A stretch of DNA of 38,238 nt from a virus. Position numbers and translations under genes: made by a program. Shown here in pieces: positions 1 through 6,553 of this stretch (the first letter of the stretch is position 1; the number at the start of each line of letters is the position of its first letter). The DNA lies in IMG/VR virus record IMGVR_UViG_3300042691_011780, positions 1 to 38,238 of that record; one strand, given 5' to 3'. The notes below the pieces were generated by a model that was not told where the DNA came from, made no database searches, and was given only the letters and a program-made list of their open reading frames with translations.

Positions 1-175
1 TCTGATCCATCGGAGTCGCGCAGACCTTGCAGACGCCTCGTTGCCACTTCTCGTCGCCGTCCCAAGTCTCGACGAGCTTGCGTTCGAGAGCCGTGCGGGT
101 CGCTGGCTCTGGGTTGATCTTGATCCCGGTCGAGTCGAAGACCCGCTCGGCTTCCAGTAAGTTGAGAGTCGGCAT
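1..175 (-). CDS. Partial gene downstream of the replication protein (C-terminus outside window)
   Basis: The ATG at 173-175 lies two bases after the TAA stop of the replication-protein gene, so the two are probably translationally coupled. Fifty-eight codons are visible before the window edge. The product starts MPTLNLLEAERVF and has a CxxC pair (VCKVC) near residue 50, which could begin a zinc-binding segment. Phages of this layout often carry a helicase loader (DnaC/IstB-like) or another replication factor directly after the replication initiator, and some have an N-terminal zinc motif. The Walker motifs that would prove this lie outside the window. The role is inferred from position only. 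Confidence 0.6.
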   Translation of the reverse strand, partial: MPTLNLLEAERVFDSTGIKINPEPATRTALERKLVETWDGDEKWQRGVCKVCATPMDQ

Positions 176-177
176 CG

Positions 178-888
178 TTACCAGTCTTTCGAGCGCACGC
201 TTCCAAACTCAGCTTGCACGCCCTGCGCCTGCATCGGCTTGTCGCATCGGTTGAGCCAGTTGACGAAGCGACGGCGCGTCGGCTGGCGATTGTTCACGGA
301 GCACCAGCTGGTCATCTTGGCGAATTCCGCTGGTACGTTGAGGGTCTTATAAGCTGGATTGGCAGCGAGAGCAGCCAGCCATTCGGAATCGGAGACTGCT
401 GGAGCGGAAACCTCCGCGCCCTCTGTCTTCTCTTTCTCTTTCCTTTCTCCTTCTCCTTCTCTTTCTCCTTCCGTTAGGTCTGAGCTTTGCCTCAGCTTAG
501 GCTGTGCTTTGCCTTTGCTTTGGCCCACCTTTGCTCCGTTGGCCCGCACAGCTTCGAGTTTTGCTTCGGAGCGGCTTAGTCCTCCTCGCCTGCCAGCCTC
601 CCGGCGCGACTTTATTTCTGCCTGCTTATCCGAGGGATAGGCCCAGACGACGAGGTCTTGACCGTCCCAAACCAGCAGCGGCTGCGCGGAATGCACCTCG
701 TCGTAGGTGACGCCACAGATTTGCTGCCATTGCCTGTCCTTCCATTCGGCGCACGCGCGGATACGCCCATCGTTCTCCTGAGAGCAGCAGTACGCGAGCA
801 GCGAGAGCCACGTAGCCCGAGCCACCGGCTCAGAGCCGATGAACTCAGGCGAGCGGAGGGTCGCGATGTTGAGGTTGACCCAGTTCAT
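178..888 (-). CDS. Phage replication protein (initiator/replisome organiser-like)
   Basis: The 236-residue product starts MNWVNLNIATLRSPEF at an ATG that overlaps the RusA stop (ATGA). An upstream in-frame extension would run into rusA and is not needed. The N-terminus resembles the winged-helix start of phage replisome organisers. The middle (about residues 125-165) is a charged Glu/Lys/Arg linker coded by an uninterrupted purine tract, and the C-terminus (NRQPTRRRFVNWLNR) is typical of phage O-like replication proteins that bind a helicase loader. It sits with rusA, recT and an exonuclease in the early DNA-metabolism block. By analogy with lambda O it may bind an origin inside its own gene, where CAAAG repeats and the purine tract lie. 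The family call is moderate; the initiator role is inferred. Confidence 0.65.
   Translation of the reverse strand: MNWVNLNIATLRSPEFIGSEPVARATWLSLLAYCCSQENDGRIRACAEWKDRQWQQICGVTYDEVHSAQPLLVWDGQDLVVWAYPSDKQAEIKSRREAGRRGGLSRSEAKLEAVRANGAKVGQSKGKAQPKLRQSSDLTEGEREGEGERKEKEKTEGAEVSAPAVSDSEWLAALAANPAYKTLNVPAEFAKMTSWCSVNNRQPTRRRFVNWLNRCDKPMQAQGVQAEFGSVRSKDW
426..533. other. Candidate replication origin: polypurine tract plus CAAAG repeats
   Basis: Inside the replication-protein gene, positions 426-472 are 47 uninterrupted pyrimidines on the plus strand (purines on the coding strand). Next to it, the coding strand has five CAAAG copies (plus-strand CTTTG at 485, 507, 513, 518 and 529) and a CTGAG/CTCAG dyad. 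Lambda-type origins are iteron clusters inside the initiator gene beside an easily melted segment, so the layout is suggestive. The repeats could simply be codons for a Lys/Gln-rich linker. Confidence 0.3.
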
Positions 889-1331
889 AGCATCTGGATT
901 TCGATGGCGCAGCCGGGTCTGCCGGTCGTCCATTGCTTCGTCAGCCTGAGGGAGACGATCTGAGAGTCATCGACCCAGAAGCGCTGCGAGTCCGTGATCG
1001 CGTCGAGGACGGCTTTCGCCAGATTGTCGAGGTCCGGCTTCTGCGTATGCGCGGAGGGCGCTTTCAGCTTCAGCTTGCCGTCCGACAGCAGATGCGACTT
1101 CGGGCGCGGGAAGTAGAAGGCGATCTCCACCTTCACCAACGAGCGCGGGTAGTGATGATCTGGCGCCGAAGAAAGCTCCCTGCACTTCGCCACGACGCTC
1201 TGCTTCCAAGCGTCTGCCGTGTCTGCGTCATAGACTCGCGCGACGTACTTGTTGCCCATCTTGCGAGCGAACGCCCTCGGACGCGGCTGCGCCTTTGGAT
1301 CGCCGTAGACGAGAAGCTGGTACTTGATCAC
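885..1331 (-). CDS. rusA: RusA-like Holliday junction resolvase
   Basis: This encodes a 148-residue endodeoxyribonuclease that resolves branched recombination or replication intermediates before packaging. The GTG start at 1329-1331 overlaps the upstream stop (GTGA) and has a GGAGG Shine-Dalgarno just before it; a longer ATG version would read through the neighbouring gene. Family marks are the N-terminal GDPKAQPRPRAF, the segment KPDLDNLAKAVLDAIT holding the catalytic acidic residues, and VDDSQIV. RusA proteins are about 120-150 residues, so the length fits. It lies between small early genes and the replication gene, in the same coupled run as the exonuclease and RecT-like genes. Confidence 0.9.
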   Translation of the reverse strand: MIKYQLLVYGDPKAQPRPRAFARKMGNKYVARVYDADTADAWKQSVVAKCRELSSAPDHHYPRSLVKVEIAFYFPRPKSHLLSDGKLKLKAPSAHTQKPDLDNLAKAVLDAITDSQRFWVDDSQIVSLRLTKQWTTGRPGCAIEIQML

Positions 1332-1540
1332 GGCACCTCCTCCCGCCGCATCTTGCGGCGCTCTCCGATCAGCAAGCGCTCCTCGCGCGTCAGATACACC
1401 CTGACGAGTCCCATCATCTTCGCCTGATCCGTGATGTGTCTCCATTGGCATTCCAGTTCTGCTTTGATCTGCTTGGTCTGCGCCATCCGCATCAGCATCT
1501 CGCGGATCGCTGGCGTCTTCGGGTTTGGTTTCTGGCTCAA
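1328..1540 (-). CDS. Small unknown early protein, 70 aa, TTG start
   Basis: I do not recognise this 70-residue basic helical protein. The TTG start at 1538-1540 overlaps the preceding stop and has a strong GGGAGGA ribosome binding site at normal distance, which decides the start. The C-terminal half (VRVYLTREERLLIGERRKMRREE) is arginine-rich, and its YLTREERLLI segment resembles YITDEERLRI in the 78-residue protein at 2048-2284, so the two may share a short nucleic-acid-binding element. It is coupled to rusA by GTGA overlap. Confidence 0.7.
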   Translation of the reverse strand: MSQKPNPKTPAIREMLMRMAQTKQIKAELECQWRHITDQAKMMGLVRVYLTREERLLIGERRKMRREEVP

Positions 1541-1746
1541 TGTTTTTTCCTCCCGAGAGCGCGCGCTGCGGTGTGCTTGGCGAACCGTTCGTAGTCCAAC
1601 CCTTTCGGCTGGTCAGCGATCTTGGCGAGCGCCGTTCTGAACTTAGCCTGCTCCAGTCGCAGACGGAGGTTGTCCTTCTCCAGCGCCGCGAACTTTTCCT
1701 CGCGGCAGGGACAGGCGTAATGGTGAGTGGTGCAACTTGAGCTCAC
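1537..1746 (-). CDS. Small coiled-coil protein with Cys/His cluster, 69 aa
   Basis: The GTG start overlaps the previous stop and is preceded by AAGGAGG. The N-terminus CTTHHYACPC has three cysteines and two histidines within ten residues, suggesting a metal (zinc) site. A heptad-like helix follows (about residues 17-45), then a basic tail ARALGRKKH. No family recognised. It belongs to a run of overlapping small early genes between the exonuclease and rusA; a DNA- or host-protein-binding role is only a guess. Confidence 0.7.
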   Translation of the reverse strand: MSSSCTTHHYACPCREEKFAALEKDNLRLRLEQAKFRTALAKIADQPKGLDYERFAKHTAARALGRKKH

Positions 1747-2051
1747 GGCTGCGCCTCCTTTCGGGCGGCGTCGGTAGCTGCGCGGAGCGATTCGGGCGTC
1801 ACACCAAGAGGACGCTCCGAGGATGAGACACTCCGGTTCCGCGCCAGCCAGTCCAACCGCTCCTTATCCGCCCGCAGCGCACGCCATTGCTCGACCGGCA
1901 CGTTGATGTGGTTGGGCGCGCCCAAAGTGCTGGTCAGTTCGCGCAGCGAGACGATCTCGGCCCGCAGCGCGGCGTTCTCGCGTCGCAACTCTGCAATGCG
2001 ATCGGTCTGCACCCGGTATGCGTCTTCCCAGCACGTAGCGTTAGTACTCAC
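1743..2051 (-). CDS. Coiled-coil early protein, 102 aa
   Basis: The GTG start overlaps the stop of the upstream gene (GTGA) with a GGGAG ribosome binding site. Residues about 15-40 (RIAELRRENAALRAEIVSL) form a clear leucine heptad coiled coil. The WLARNRSVSSSERPLGVTPESLR region resembles small Ea8.5-like or EaA-type accessory proteins of temperate phages only in general character. Function unknown. Likely cotranscribed with rusA and the replication gene. Confidence 0.7.
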   Translation of the reverse strand: MSTNATCWEDAYRVQTDRIAELRRENAALRAEIVSLRELTSTLGAPNHINVPVEQWRALRADKERLDWLARNRSVSSSERPLGVTPESLRAATDAARKEAQP

Positions 2052-2284
2052 AGCTTCACTCCCTTCCGAGCCGCGATGATGCGGAGCCGCTCTTCATCGG
2101 TGATGTAAGCGCGGCGCATACCGCTGAGCTTGTAGTGCGTATGCACGTGCGAGATCGAGAGACCTAGCGCGTGCGCGGTTATCTTCGGGTCATTCATTTC
2201 TTGGATCATCCTTTCGAGGTCGGCGTCGCGTTTGAGAAGCTCCTCTTTATTCAGTCGTCTGCGTTTTGGTTTTGTATCGTCCAT
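2048..2284 (-). CDS. Small HTH-like DNA-binding protein, 78 aa
   Basis: The start is ATG at 2282-2284 (MDDTKPKRRR), chosen because AGGAGG sits at ideal spacing. A basic N-terminus is followed by a helix-turn-helix-like stretch at about residues 35-58 (KITAHALGLSISHVHTHYK), then YITDEERLRIIAARKG. It could be a small regulator or DNA-binding accessory factor of the early operon. It overlaps the end of the membrane-protein gene upstream by 38 bases, so it is translated from its own SD inside that gene. Confidence 0.7.
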   Translation of the reverse strand: MDDTKPKRRRLNKEELLKRDADLERMIQEMNDPKITAHALGLSISHVHTHYKLSGMRRAYITDEERLRIIAARKGVKL

Positions 2285-2450
2285 ATTTGTCCCTCCTGCG
2301 TTTGTCTTCTTCGACGCGCCGGAAGAATGAATCCATCCATTCCTGATCGCGCCCAAGTTGCTCTCCGTCCTTCAGTCCGCGCCAGTAACCGAGCAGGATG
2401 CCCAGCGTGGTGGACAGGAGTGCCGCCGCCAGCATCTCGATCTCATTCAT
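2247..2450 (-). CDS. Small membrane protein, 67 aa, N-terminal TM segment
   Basis: An N-terminal hydrophobic helix (about residues 5-24, MLAAALLSTTLGILLGYW) is followed by a highly charged cytosolic tail (EWMDSFFRRVEEDKRRRDKYGRYK). The ATG overlaps the end of the 30-residue membrane protein gene by eight bases. The topology recalls small phage inner-membrane proteins acting in superinfection exclusion, lysis or host takeover, but no family is recognised. Confidence 0.65.
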   Translation of the reverse strand: MNEIEMLAAALLSTTLGILLGYWRGLKDGEQLGRDQEWMDSFFRRVEEDKRRRDKYGRYKTKTQTTE

Positions 2451-2535
2451 CGTCGCCTCCGTCCTGCGCCGTGAGCAGCGCGTAGGCCACGATCGAGACC
2501 AGCAACAGAAGAACGGCGAAGACCGTGGTCATCAT
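2443..2535 (-). CDS. Tiny membrane protein, 30 aa
   Basis: This 30-codon gene begins ATGATG overlapping the exonuclease stop (TGA) and ends eight bases into the next gene. It encodes a single hydrophobic helix (VFAVLLLLVSIVAYALL) and an acidic tail AQDGGDDE. The tight overlaps on both sides and the clean transmembrane signature support it as real despite its size. Function unknown; with the next gene it forms a pair of tiny membrane proteins. Confidence 0.6.
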   Translation of the reverse strand: MMTTVFAVLLLLVSIVAYALLTAQDGGDDE

Positions 2536-3362
2536 TTTTGAGCGTACCATTTTGGGAGGCTGAGATGCGTGATCTCGTTCGGCACGTTCGGCCACTCGTT
2601 CTTCTCGACGCACGCCTTGAGCCTGCGGAGATCGTCGATGGTCTCGTCCTGACCGACAGAGATCGCTTGATCGTCGAGGCGGAAGACTGCCACGCCGTAG
2701 GGAGGTTGTTTTTCAACGACGATGAAGAAGAAGTCGAATACCGGCTTCGCCAACACCTCGGTCAGCAGCGGCAGATAGAACCCTACTTGCCTGTGATACC
2801 CATACGAGAAGCAGGACTTTTCGAATGAACGGTAGGCGTCCGAGTCTAGAGTCTCGATCGTTTTCAGATCGGCGACGTAAGGACGACCCTCGGAAAGTTC
2901 GACACCCTTAGGGTTAAACCAATCGGTCCTGCATTGCAGTGCAATCGTCGCTCCATAGGATCGCCAGACAAGCTCTGGAGATCCGTCCGAAAGGAGTTGA
3001 GAGGCGAGAGGGTTGGCCCTCACGGCGTTCATCATCGCACTTACCTGTGCCCACTCCTCAGCGTCGAGGAACTCCTTCCCGGCGTGCTGCGCGATGAATG
3101 ATTCCCACGCTGCCTTGCCCTCTTTCGTCCGGCGGTCGATGCCTTCCGGTCGCTGCGCGTAGAGCGTAACGAACTTCTCTGGCTCAAGTACTGCGCTATG
3201 CGTCGCGCTGCCGAGACGAAAGGCTGCGGTCGGCTCAGGAGCCGGAAGCTCCTTGGTGACGTACCGCATCTGAAACAGACGCGGACGCCGCCGGAAGACT
3301 TCCAGCTTACTGTGCGAGATCGCTGCGTTCGCGTGGTACTGCTCGCTGGTTTCGAGGATCAT
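2532..3362 (-). CDS. RecE-like PD-(D/E)XK exonuclease
   Basis: This 276-residue protein is the likely 5'-3' exonuclease partner of the RecT-like protein encoded upstream, together a single-strand-annealing recombination pair. Motifs of the RecE/RecB-like nuclease fold are visible: GSATH at 51-55, E130, D147 in CRTDWF, the DLK core at 165-167 in VADLKT, and YHRQVGFY at 189-196. The length fits the compact phage RecE C-terminal-type exonucleases (DUF3799-like). The start ATG at 3362 has a GGAGG site and overlaps the preceding stop. Confidence 0.85.
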   Translation of the reverse strand: MILETSEQYHANAAISHSKLEVFRRRPRLFQMRYVTKELPAPEPTAAFRLGSATHSAVLEPEKFVTLYAQRPEGIDRRTKEGKAAWESFIAQHAGKEFLDAEEWAQVSAMMNAVRANPLASQLLSDGSPELVWRSYGATIALQCRTDWFNPKGVELSEGRPYVADLKTIETLDSDAYRSFEKSCFSYGYHRQVGFYLPLLTEVLAKPVFDFFFIVVEKQPPYGVAVFRLDDQAISVGQDETIDDLRRLKACVEKNEWPNVPNEITHLSLPKWYAQK

Positions 3363-3676
3363 TTAGAGCCCTCCTCCAGTTCGCGCGCCCGTCTCAGAAT
3401 CTGACGAGCCTGTTCACGGAGTTGAGCGATGTGACCGGGACTCGCCTCCATCTTGTTCAAGAGGTCGGCGATCGCTTCCTCGAATGTTTGGCCCTCGCCA
3501 AACCTGTAGGCGTATCGGTCGTCTCCTTTAACACCATAGGCCCAAGCGCGGACATCACCGCTGCGTATCTGAAGCGTTAGCTTCTCGACCTCGCTGGCGT
3601 GGATAGCGCCGAGCCGCTCCTGCTCGCTGGCTATGTACGCCTTGATCGCATCCAGAGGGATGATCGCGCCGTTCAT
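3359..3676 (-). CDS. Unknown protein between RecT-like and exonuclease genes, 105 aa
   Basis: This 105-residue protein has predicted helices at the N-terminus (LDAIKAYIASEQERLGAIHASEVEKL) and C-terminus (HIAQLREQARQILRRARELEEG). The start ATG has AGGAGGTG upstream and overlaps the previous stop (ATGA). No family recognised. Its place inside the recombination operon suggests an accessory role in DNA metabolism, but nothing in the sequence proves it. Confidence 0.7.
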   Translation of the reverse strand: MNGAIIPLDAIKAYIASEQERLGAIHASEVEKLTLQIRSGDVRAWAYGVKGDDRYAYRFGEGQTFEEAIADLLNKMEASPGHIAQLREQARQILRRARELEEGSK

Positions 3677-3960
3677 TCGGCACCTCCTGCGAGCGGCAGT
3701 TTCGTTTGGTTCGGATCGACCTCGGCTTCGCTCTCGTCACGATACCGAGCCGACCAACCGAGCTTCACGCTCACGCGCGAGACCTCGGCTACGGCGTCGA
3801 ACTCGACGACCACAGAGACCTTCGCTCGCAGTTCGTGCTGCGCGTCGTCGTCGATGAACGTCTCGGTTGCCGCCTTTCGGATGTTTTCGAAGTTGCTCTC
3901 GAAAAGACTACGGAACTGTTCCGTAGCGCTGTTGATGATCGCTTCCTTGATGGTGCTCAT
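3673..3960 (-). CDS. Unknown protein downstream of RecT-like gene, 95 aa
   Basis: This small protein has an N-terminal amphipathic helix, a central beta-rich segment (ELRAKVSVVVEFDAVAEVSRVSVKLGWSARY) and a C-terminal DPNQTKLPL tail. Comparable alpha/beta proteins accompany single-strand annealing proteins in many phages, but I cannot name the family. The ATG has no clear SD and lies three bases after the stop of the RecT-like gene. Confidence 0.65.
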   Translation of the reverse strand: MSTIKEAIINSATEQFRSLFESNFENIRKAATETFIDDDAQHELRAKVSVVVEFDAVAEVSRVSVKLGWSARYRDESEAEVDPNQTKLPLAGGAE

Positions 3961-3963
3961 AGG

Positions 3964-4599
3964 TCAGAGATTAGCGCTGAGTCCGGTCGCGACCTTCTCG
4001 GCGAGAGGAGTGACGTTGATCGGTTCCACGGGAATGTCCCTCGCTTCCTCGACGGTGCGGAGACCCTTCAAAATATCTCCGAATAGATCGCGGAGGACGT
4101 AGCCTCTGGCGCGGAACCGCAGCATACGCTTCGGGTAATCCGTCCACGGACCCGCCTTGCCCCAGAGCTTCGCGCGCTTCGCGTCGGCGACGGTGAACGT
4201 CTCGACTGCAGACTGATCGCCCTTGCGGACGGCGGTGACCCGATAGCCCTGCGTGTCCGCGCCGGGTTCGCCAATCTCCTCCTCCTTGTATGAGACGAGG
4301 AGTCCGCTGGAGCGAACGAGAGCGAGAGCCGCATCTCCGTAGATCGCCGGTCGCCCATTGATGATCGCCGTGTTCTGGAGCGCTGCCATCGGGCTCAACC
4401 CGATCTCGGCTCCGAGCTGGATGGCGACCAAGACCGACTCCGGTCGCTCCATTCCCTTTGGCGCGAATCCGCTAGCGACGACGGCGTTGCTGAAGCGGAA
4501 CGCTTCCTCGAGCGAGGCGAGCTGCACGCCGGTCGAGCCGAAGCCGATGGGCGCTTTCACCTTCGCGATTTCTGTGCTGGTGTTTTTGACGTCTTCCAT
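3964..4599 (-). CDS. recT: RecT-family single-strand annealing protein
   Basis: This 211-residue protein anneals complementary single strands made by the exonuclease. Hallmarks are ESVLVAIQLGAEIGLSPMAALQN (about residues 54-76), AIINGRPAIYGDAALALVRSSGLL, and the C-terminal LWGKAGPWTDYPKRMLRFRARGYVLRDLF. These match the RecT/annealase fold better than Erf or Sak. It heads a unit after a hairpin plus an A/C-rich SD-less leader. The exonuclease follows two genes later. Confidence 0.85.
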   Translation of the reverse strand: MEDVKNTSTEIAKVKAPIGFGSTGVQLASLEEAFRFSNAVVASGFAPKGMERPESVLVAIQLGAEIGLSPMAALQNTAIINGRPAIYGDAALALVRSSGLLVSYKEEEIGEPGADTQGYRVTAVRKGDQSAVETFTVADAKRAKLWGKAGPWTDYPKRMLRFRARGYVLRDLFGDILKGLRTVEEARDIPVEPINVTPLAEKVATGLSANL

Positions 4600-4631
4600 T
4601 TTGATGTTCGTTGATCGTTGTCTATTGGGTT

Positions 4632-4663
4632 CCCTGCCACCTTGGTCGGTGGCAGGGTTTTTT
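4632..4663 (+). terminator. Perfect 10-bp hairpin with U-tract on the plus strand
   Basis: CCCTGCCACC (4632-4641), loop TTGGTC, GGTGGCAGGG (4648-4657), then six T on the plus strand. Read plus-ward it is a textbook intrinsic terminator, although no plus-strand gene is present; it may stop antisense transcription. Read minus-ward the same hairpin lies in the 5' leader of the RecT-like gene, preceded by A6. Confidence 0.75.
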
Positions 4664-4667
4664 CTGC

Positions 4668-5114
4668 TCAGAAGGAATCTCCTGAGTCGAAATCTTCGAT
4701 GCTCACGGCAGGCGCGCCCGGTTTCAGCGAGGCGTCGAGCGTGTTACGGCGGCGGTGAATGATTTGGCGCGCAGCGTTCTCCAGCGCGACGTCGGCAGGA
4801 CGCGGCGCGAACGGCTTCCCGGTGCGGTCGAGCTTCGGTTCCTTCACCGAGGCGTACCACTCGATGCTTCGCTCGCCGAGCTGACCGAGCGGCATCCCGT
4901 TGTTTTTTCCGAAGTGAACCACGACGGAGTCAGGATCGTCGACCACAAAGGTCGGCTGCGGAATCGGAGGACGCGCGGCGAACGCAGCGCCAGATGCGGA
5001 AGCGGGCGAGGCATCGCTGCGATCGAGCGGTGGCGTGGAGGCATTGGGTTTGGAGAGCGCTTCACGAATCTCGCGAAGCTTGCTGATGATGATGTCGAAC
5101 TGATCGGTTGTCAT
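4668..5114 (-). CDS. DUF3820-like/QSregVF-type small protein with low-complexity N-half
   Basis: The start is the ATG at 5112-5114 overlapping the endolysin stop (ATGA), giving 148 residues; longer versions read into the endolysin. The C-terminal half carries VHFGKNNGMPLGQLGERSIEWY, the signature of the small domain found in DUF3820 proteins and at the C-terminus of some exonuclease-type proteins (F-G-K-x-x-G-x-P-L). The N-terminal half is Ala/Ser/Pro-rich. It directly precedes the RecT-like gene and may act with DNA-processing enzymes. Function unproven. Confidence 0.65.
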   Translation of the reverse strand: MTTDQFDIIISKLREIREALSKPNASTPPLDRSDASPASASGAAFAARPPIPQPTFVVDDPDSVVVHFGKNNGMPLGQLGERSIEWYASVKEPKLDRTGKPFAPRPADVALENAARQIIHRRRNTLDASLKPGAPAVSIEDFDSGDSF

Positions 5115-5491
5115 TTGATGTTCCTCTGCACTTTTGCTGCGTACTGGATGGTTTGTGGTTTCCTGTGTCCGCTCGGTCCGCCGTTGTGGATGCGAGCGAG
5201 AGTAGTGGTGTCGCCTGCTGCCCAAGCCTGCGGCGCGTAGCGACGGAGGTAGGCAGAGGCGACCTTTATGGAATAAGAGAGGTCGGCGCAATCTTCGTAG
5301 CGGCCAGAGACGCGGGCGTCCTGCCAGTACGAGCGATGAATCTGGAGCGGACCGAGAGCGCGCCCGTTATCACCGATGATCGGACCGCGCTTGCCGCCGG
5401 TCTCGACGAGGTGAACCGCGCGCCAGAACGACTCCGGTGGCGCGGCGTGGAGGCTGGCTCCGAGCGCGAGACAAAGAGCGGCGCGGATCAC
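5111..5491 (-). CDS. Secreted lysozyme/transglycosylase-like endolysin
   Basis: The GTG start at 5489-5491 overlaps the preceding stop and gives a 126-residue protein. It starts with a Sec-type signal (IRAALCLALGASLHA, cleavage likely after residue 16). The mature part has a lysozyme/SLT-like core: E30 in HLVETGG as likely catalytic glutamate, GDNGRALGPLQIHRSYW, then YSIKVASAYLRRYAPQAW and ARIHNGGPSG. It would cut peptidoglycan in the periplasm after export by the host Sec pathway. Unusually, it sits in the recombination/early block, about 15 kb from the holin-like genes. Confidence 0.75.
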   Translation of the reverse strand: MIRAALCLALGASLHAAPPESFWRAVHLVETGGKRGPIIGDNGRALGPLQIHRSYWQDARVSGRYEDCADLSYSIKVASAYLRRYAPQAWAAGDTTTLARIHNGGPSGHRKPQTIQYAAKVQRNIK

Positions 5492-5697
5492 GACTCGTCC
5501 TCCTGCTCGTCGTCGTCTTCGTCTTCCTCGCACGGCTCGTCAGCCAACGCAGCTTGAAAGGCAGCGTGAGCCGCGTGCTCGGCAGCACGCTTCGCAGCCC
5601 ATCTCGCCTCGTCGGCAGCGGTCCACGGGTTCTGCTCGGCGTGCCGCGCGCTCATCTCGGCGAACGCATCGCGGGCGGAAATCGGTTGCTGACTCAC
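5488..5697 (-). CDS. Small acidic-tailed protein, 69 aa
   Basis: GTG start, GTGA overlap with the upstream stop, and a GAGGTGG ribosome binding site. The product is Ala-rich and helical, with a strongly acidic C-terminus (EPCEEDEDDDEQEDES) resembling DNA-mimic-like tails. No family recognised. The acidic tail would suit binding to a basic host protein, but that is speculation. Confidence 0.65.
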   Translation of the reverse strand: MSQQPISARDAFAEMSARHAEQNPWTAADEARWAAKRAAEHAAHAAFQAALADEPCEEDEDDDEQEDES

Positions 5698-5936
5698 GAC
5701 GCCACCTCCCGACCGCGCAAACCGGAAAGCGCCTCGGCGACCTCGACCTCGCGAGCCCGCAGAGCTTGGTCGATCCTGACCACGGCCATCGTGATATCGT
5801 TGGAGAGACGCCGAGCGCGCGCGCAGCTACTGACGGAATTCCTGTGCTTGTTGTACTCTCGCACCAGCGCGTTCCGCAGACTGTTGAGGAAGTCCGAGGA
5901 GCACTCGGCGGGAATCTGGATCGTGGTCTTTTTCAT
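5694..5936 (-). CDS. Small helical protein, 80 aa
   Basis: The start MKKTTIQIPAEC is taken at ATG 5934-5936, which follows an A/C-rich leader rather than an SD. The protein is helical, with a basic centre (LRNALVREYNKHRNSVSSCARARRLSND) and a C-terminus LRAREVEVAEALSGLRGREVAS. No family recognised. It heads the early operon that leads through the endolysin. Confidence 0.65.
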   Translation of the reverse strand: MKKTTIQIPAECSSDFLNSLRNALVREYNKHRNSVSSCARARRLSNDITMAVVRIDQALRAREVEVAEALSGLRGREVAS

Positions 5937-5975
5937 TGTGGTCTTTGTTTTTGGGTTTTGTCTAAGGACTAAATG

Positions 5976-5995
5976 GAGCCCTCCGTAGAGGGCTC
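5976..5995 (-). promoter_or_regulatory. UNCG-tetraloop hairpin (copy A) in an A/C-rich leader
   Basis: On the minus strand this reads GAGCCCTC-TACG-GAGGGCTC, an eight-base-pair stem closed by a UNCG-type tetraloop. It lies between two genes and is followed by CATTTAG and an A/C-rich leader to the ATG at 5936. Related copies occur at 32179 and 33642. No U-tract follows on the minus strand. Confidence 0.75.
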
Positions 5996-6004
5996 GATTA
6001 ATCC

Positions 6005-6439
6005 TCAAGCCGCGACGGCCACGTTCGCATCAGCCAAGTCGCGGAGGAAGTACCGCGTATCGTCGTCGAGCGCTTCATTCTTGGAGGCGGCGAGGAAGGC
6101 GTCGCGCTTGCTGATGGACGGGTTGCGGAAGCGGACGACCGCCAGAGCCATCGCGATATCAGACTTCACCTCGTCTTCAAGGAGCTCGAAGGTCTTCTGG
6201 TCGAGCCGCTCTTTCCAGCCGAGCAGCGCGCCCGTTTCGAAGTTCGAGCGCCCGATAGAGCAGACCAGCACCGCGTCGCTCATCAGCGCCGGACGGCTGA
6301 ACATATGGCGCAGGAACGACTGGCGGATCAGGTTGGCGACGGTGACGAGGTTGGTCGCCTCATCCGGGATTTCGAGGGCGGCATCCTTAACGGTGCCGTA
6401 GGTGAAGCGGACGGTTCGGGTTTTGATCGTGGAGGTCAT
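6005..6439 (-). CDS. Unknown early-region protein, 144 aa
   Basis: The 144-residue product starts MTSTIKTRTVRFTYGTVKD. It contains a probable helix-rich core (VANLIRQSFLRHMF; WKERLDQKTFELLEDEVKSDIAMALAVVRFR) and a C-terminus ISKRDAFLAASKNEALDDDTRYFLRDL. No family recognised. It is the first gene after the virion operon and lies downstream of the 19-bp motif region, so it probably starts a separately regulated transcript. Initiation lacks an SD (GTAACCTATG). Confidence 0.65.
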   Translation of the reverse strand: MTSTIKTRTVRFTYGTVKDAALEIPDEATNLVTVANLIRQSFLRHMFSRPALMSDAVLVCSIGRSNFETGALLGWKERLDQKTFELLEDEVKSDIAMALAVVRFRNPSISKRDAFLAASKNEALDDDTRYFLRDLADANVAVAA

Positions 6440-6553
6440 AGGTTACATCGATCAGCTTGGCCCTCGTCGAGCAATTAACAAGCTTATTTTTCTGACCTCT
6501 CCTAACCTCCTGCAAACCAACGACTTGCAGAAACAAAAAGTTTCGATAAACAA
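6440..6553 (-). promoter_or_regulatory. Probable promoter/operator region with dyad and shared 19-bp motif
   Basis: This 114-base gene-free stretch is AT-rich. It holds a dyad (CTGCAA at 6510-6515 and TTGCAG at 6525-6530) overlapping a 19-bp motif at 6497-6515. That motif recurs with 17/19 identity at 34678-34696, upstream of another unit. Next to it are a GAAAC-TTTTT-GTTTC stem-loop and AAAAATAAGCTTG. No convincing sigma-70 promoter is visible, so a host- or phage-specific promoter or operator is inferred. Confidence 0.5.

Noticed and set aside
2447-2716. Minus-strand 89-codon frame overlapping the exonuclease end
   Set aside because: Arg/Ser-rich alternative frame inside a nuclease gene; the 30-aa membrane ORF explains the region better.
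5108-5557. Plus-strand frame with a poly-serine end
   Set aside because: It mirrors the endolysin and the acidic tail codons of the 69-aa gene; no independent support.
5976-5995. UNCG hairpins as ordinary intrinsic terminators
   Set aside because: No U-tract follows on the transcribed strand; the sequence goes into CATT and A/C-rich leader instead.
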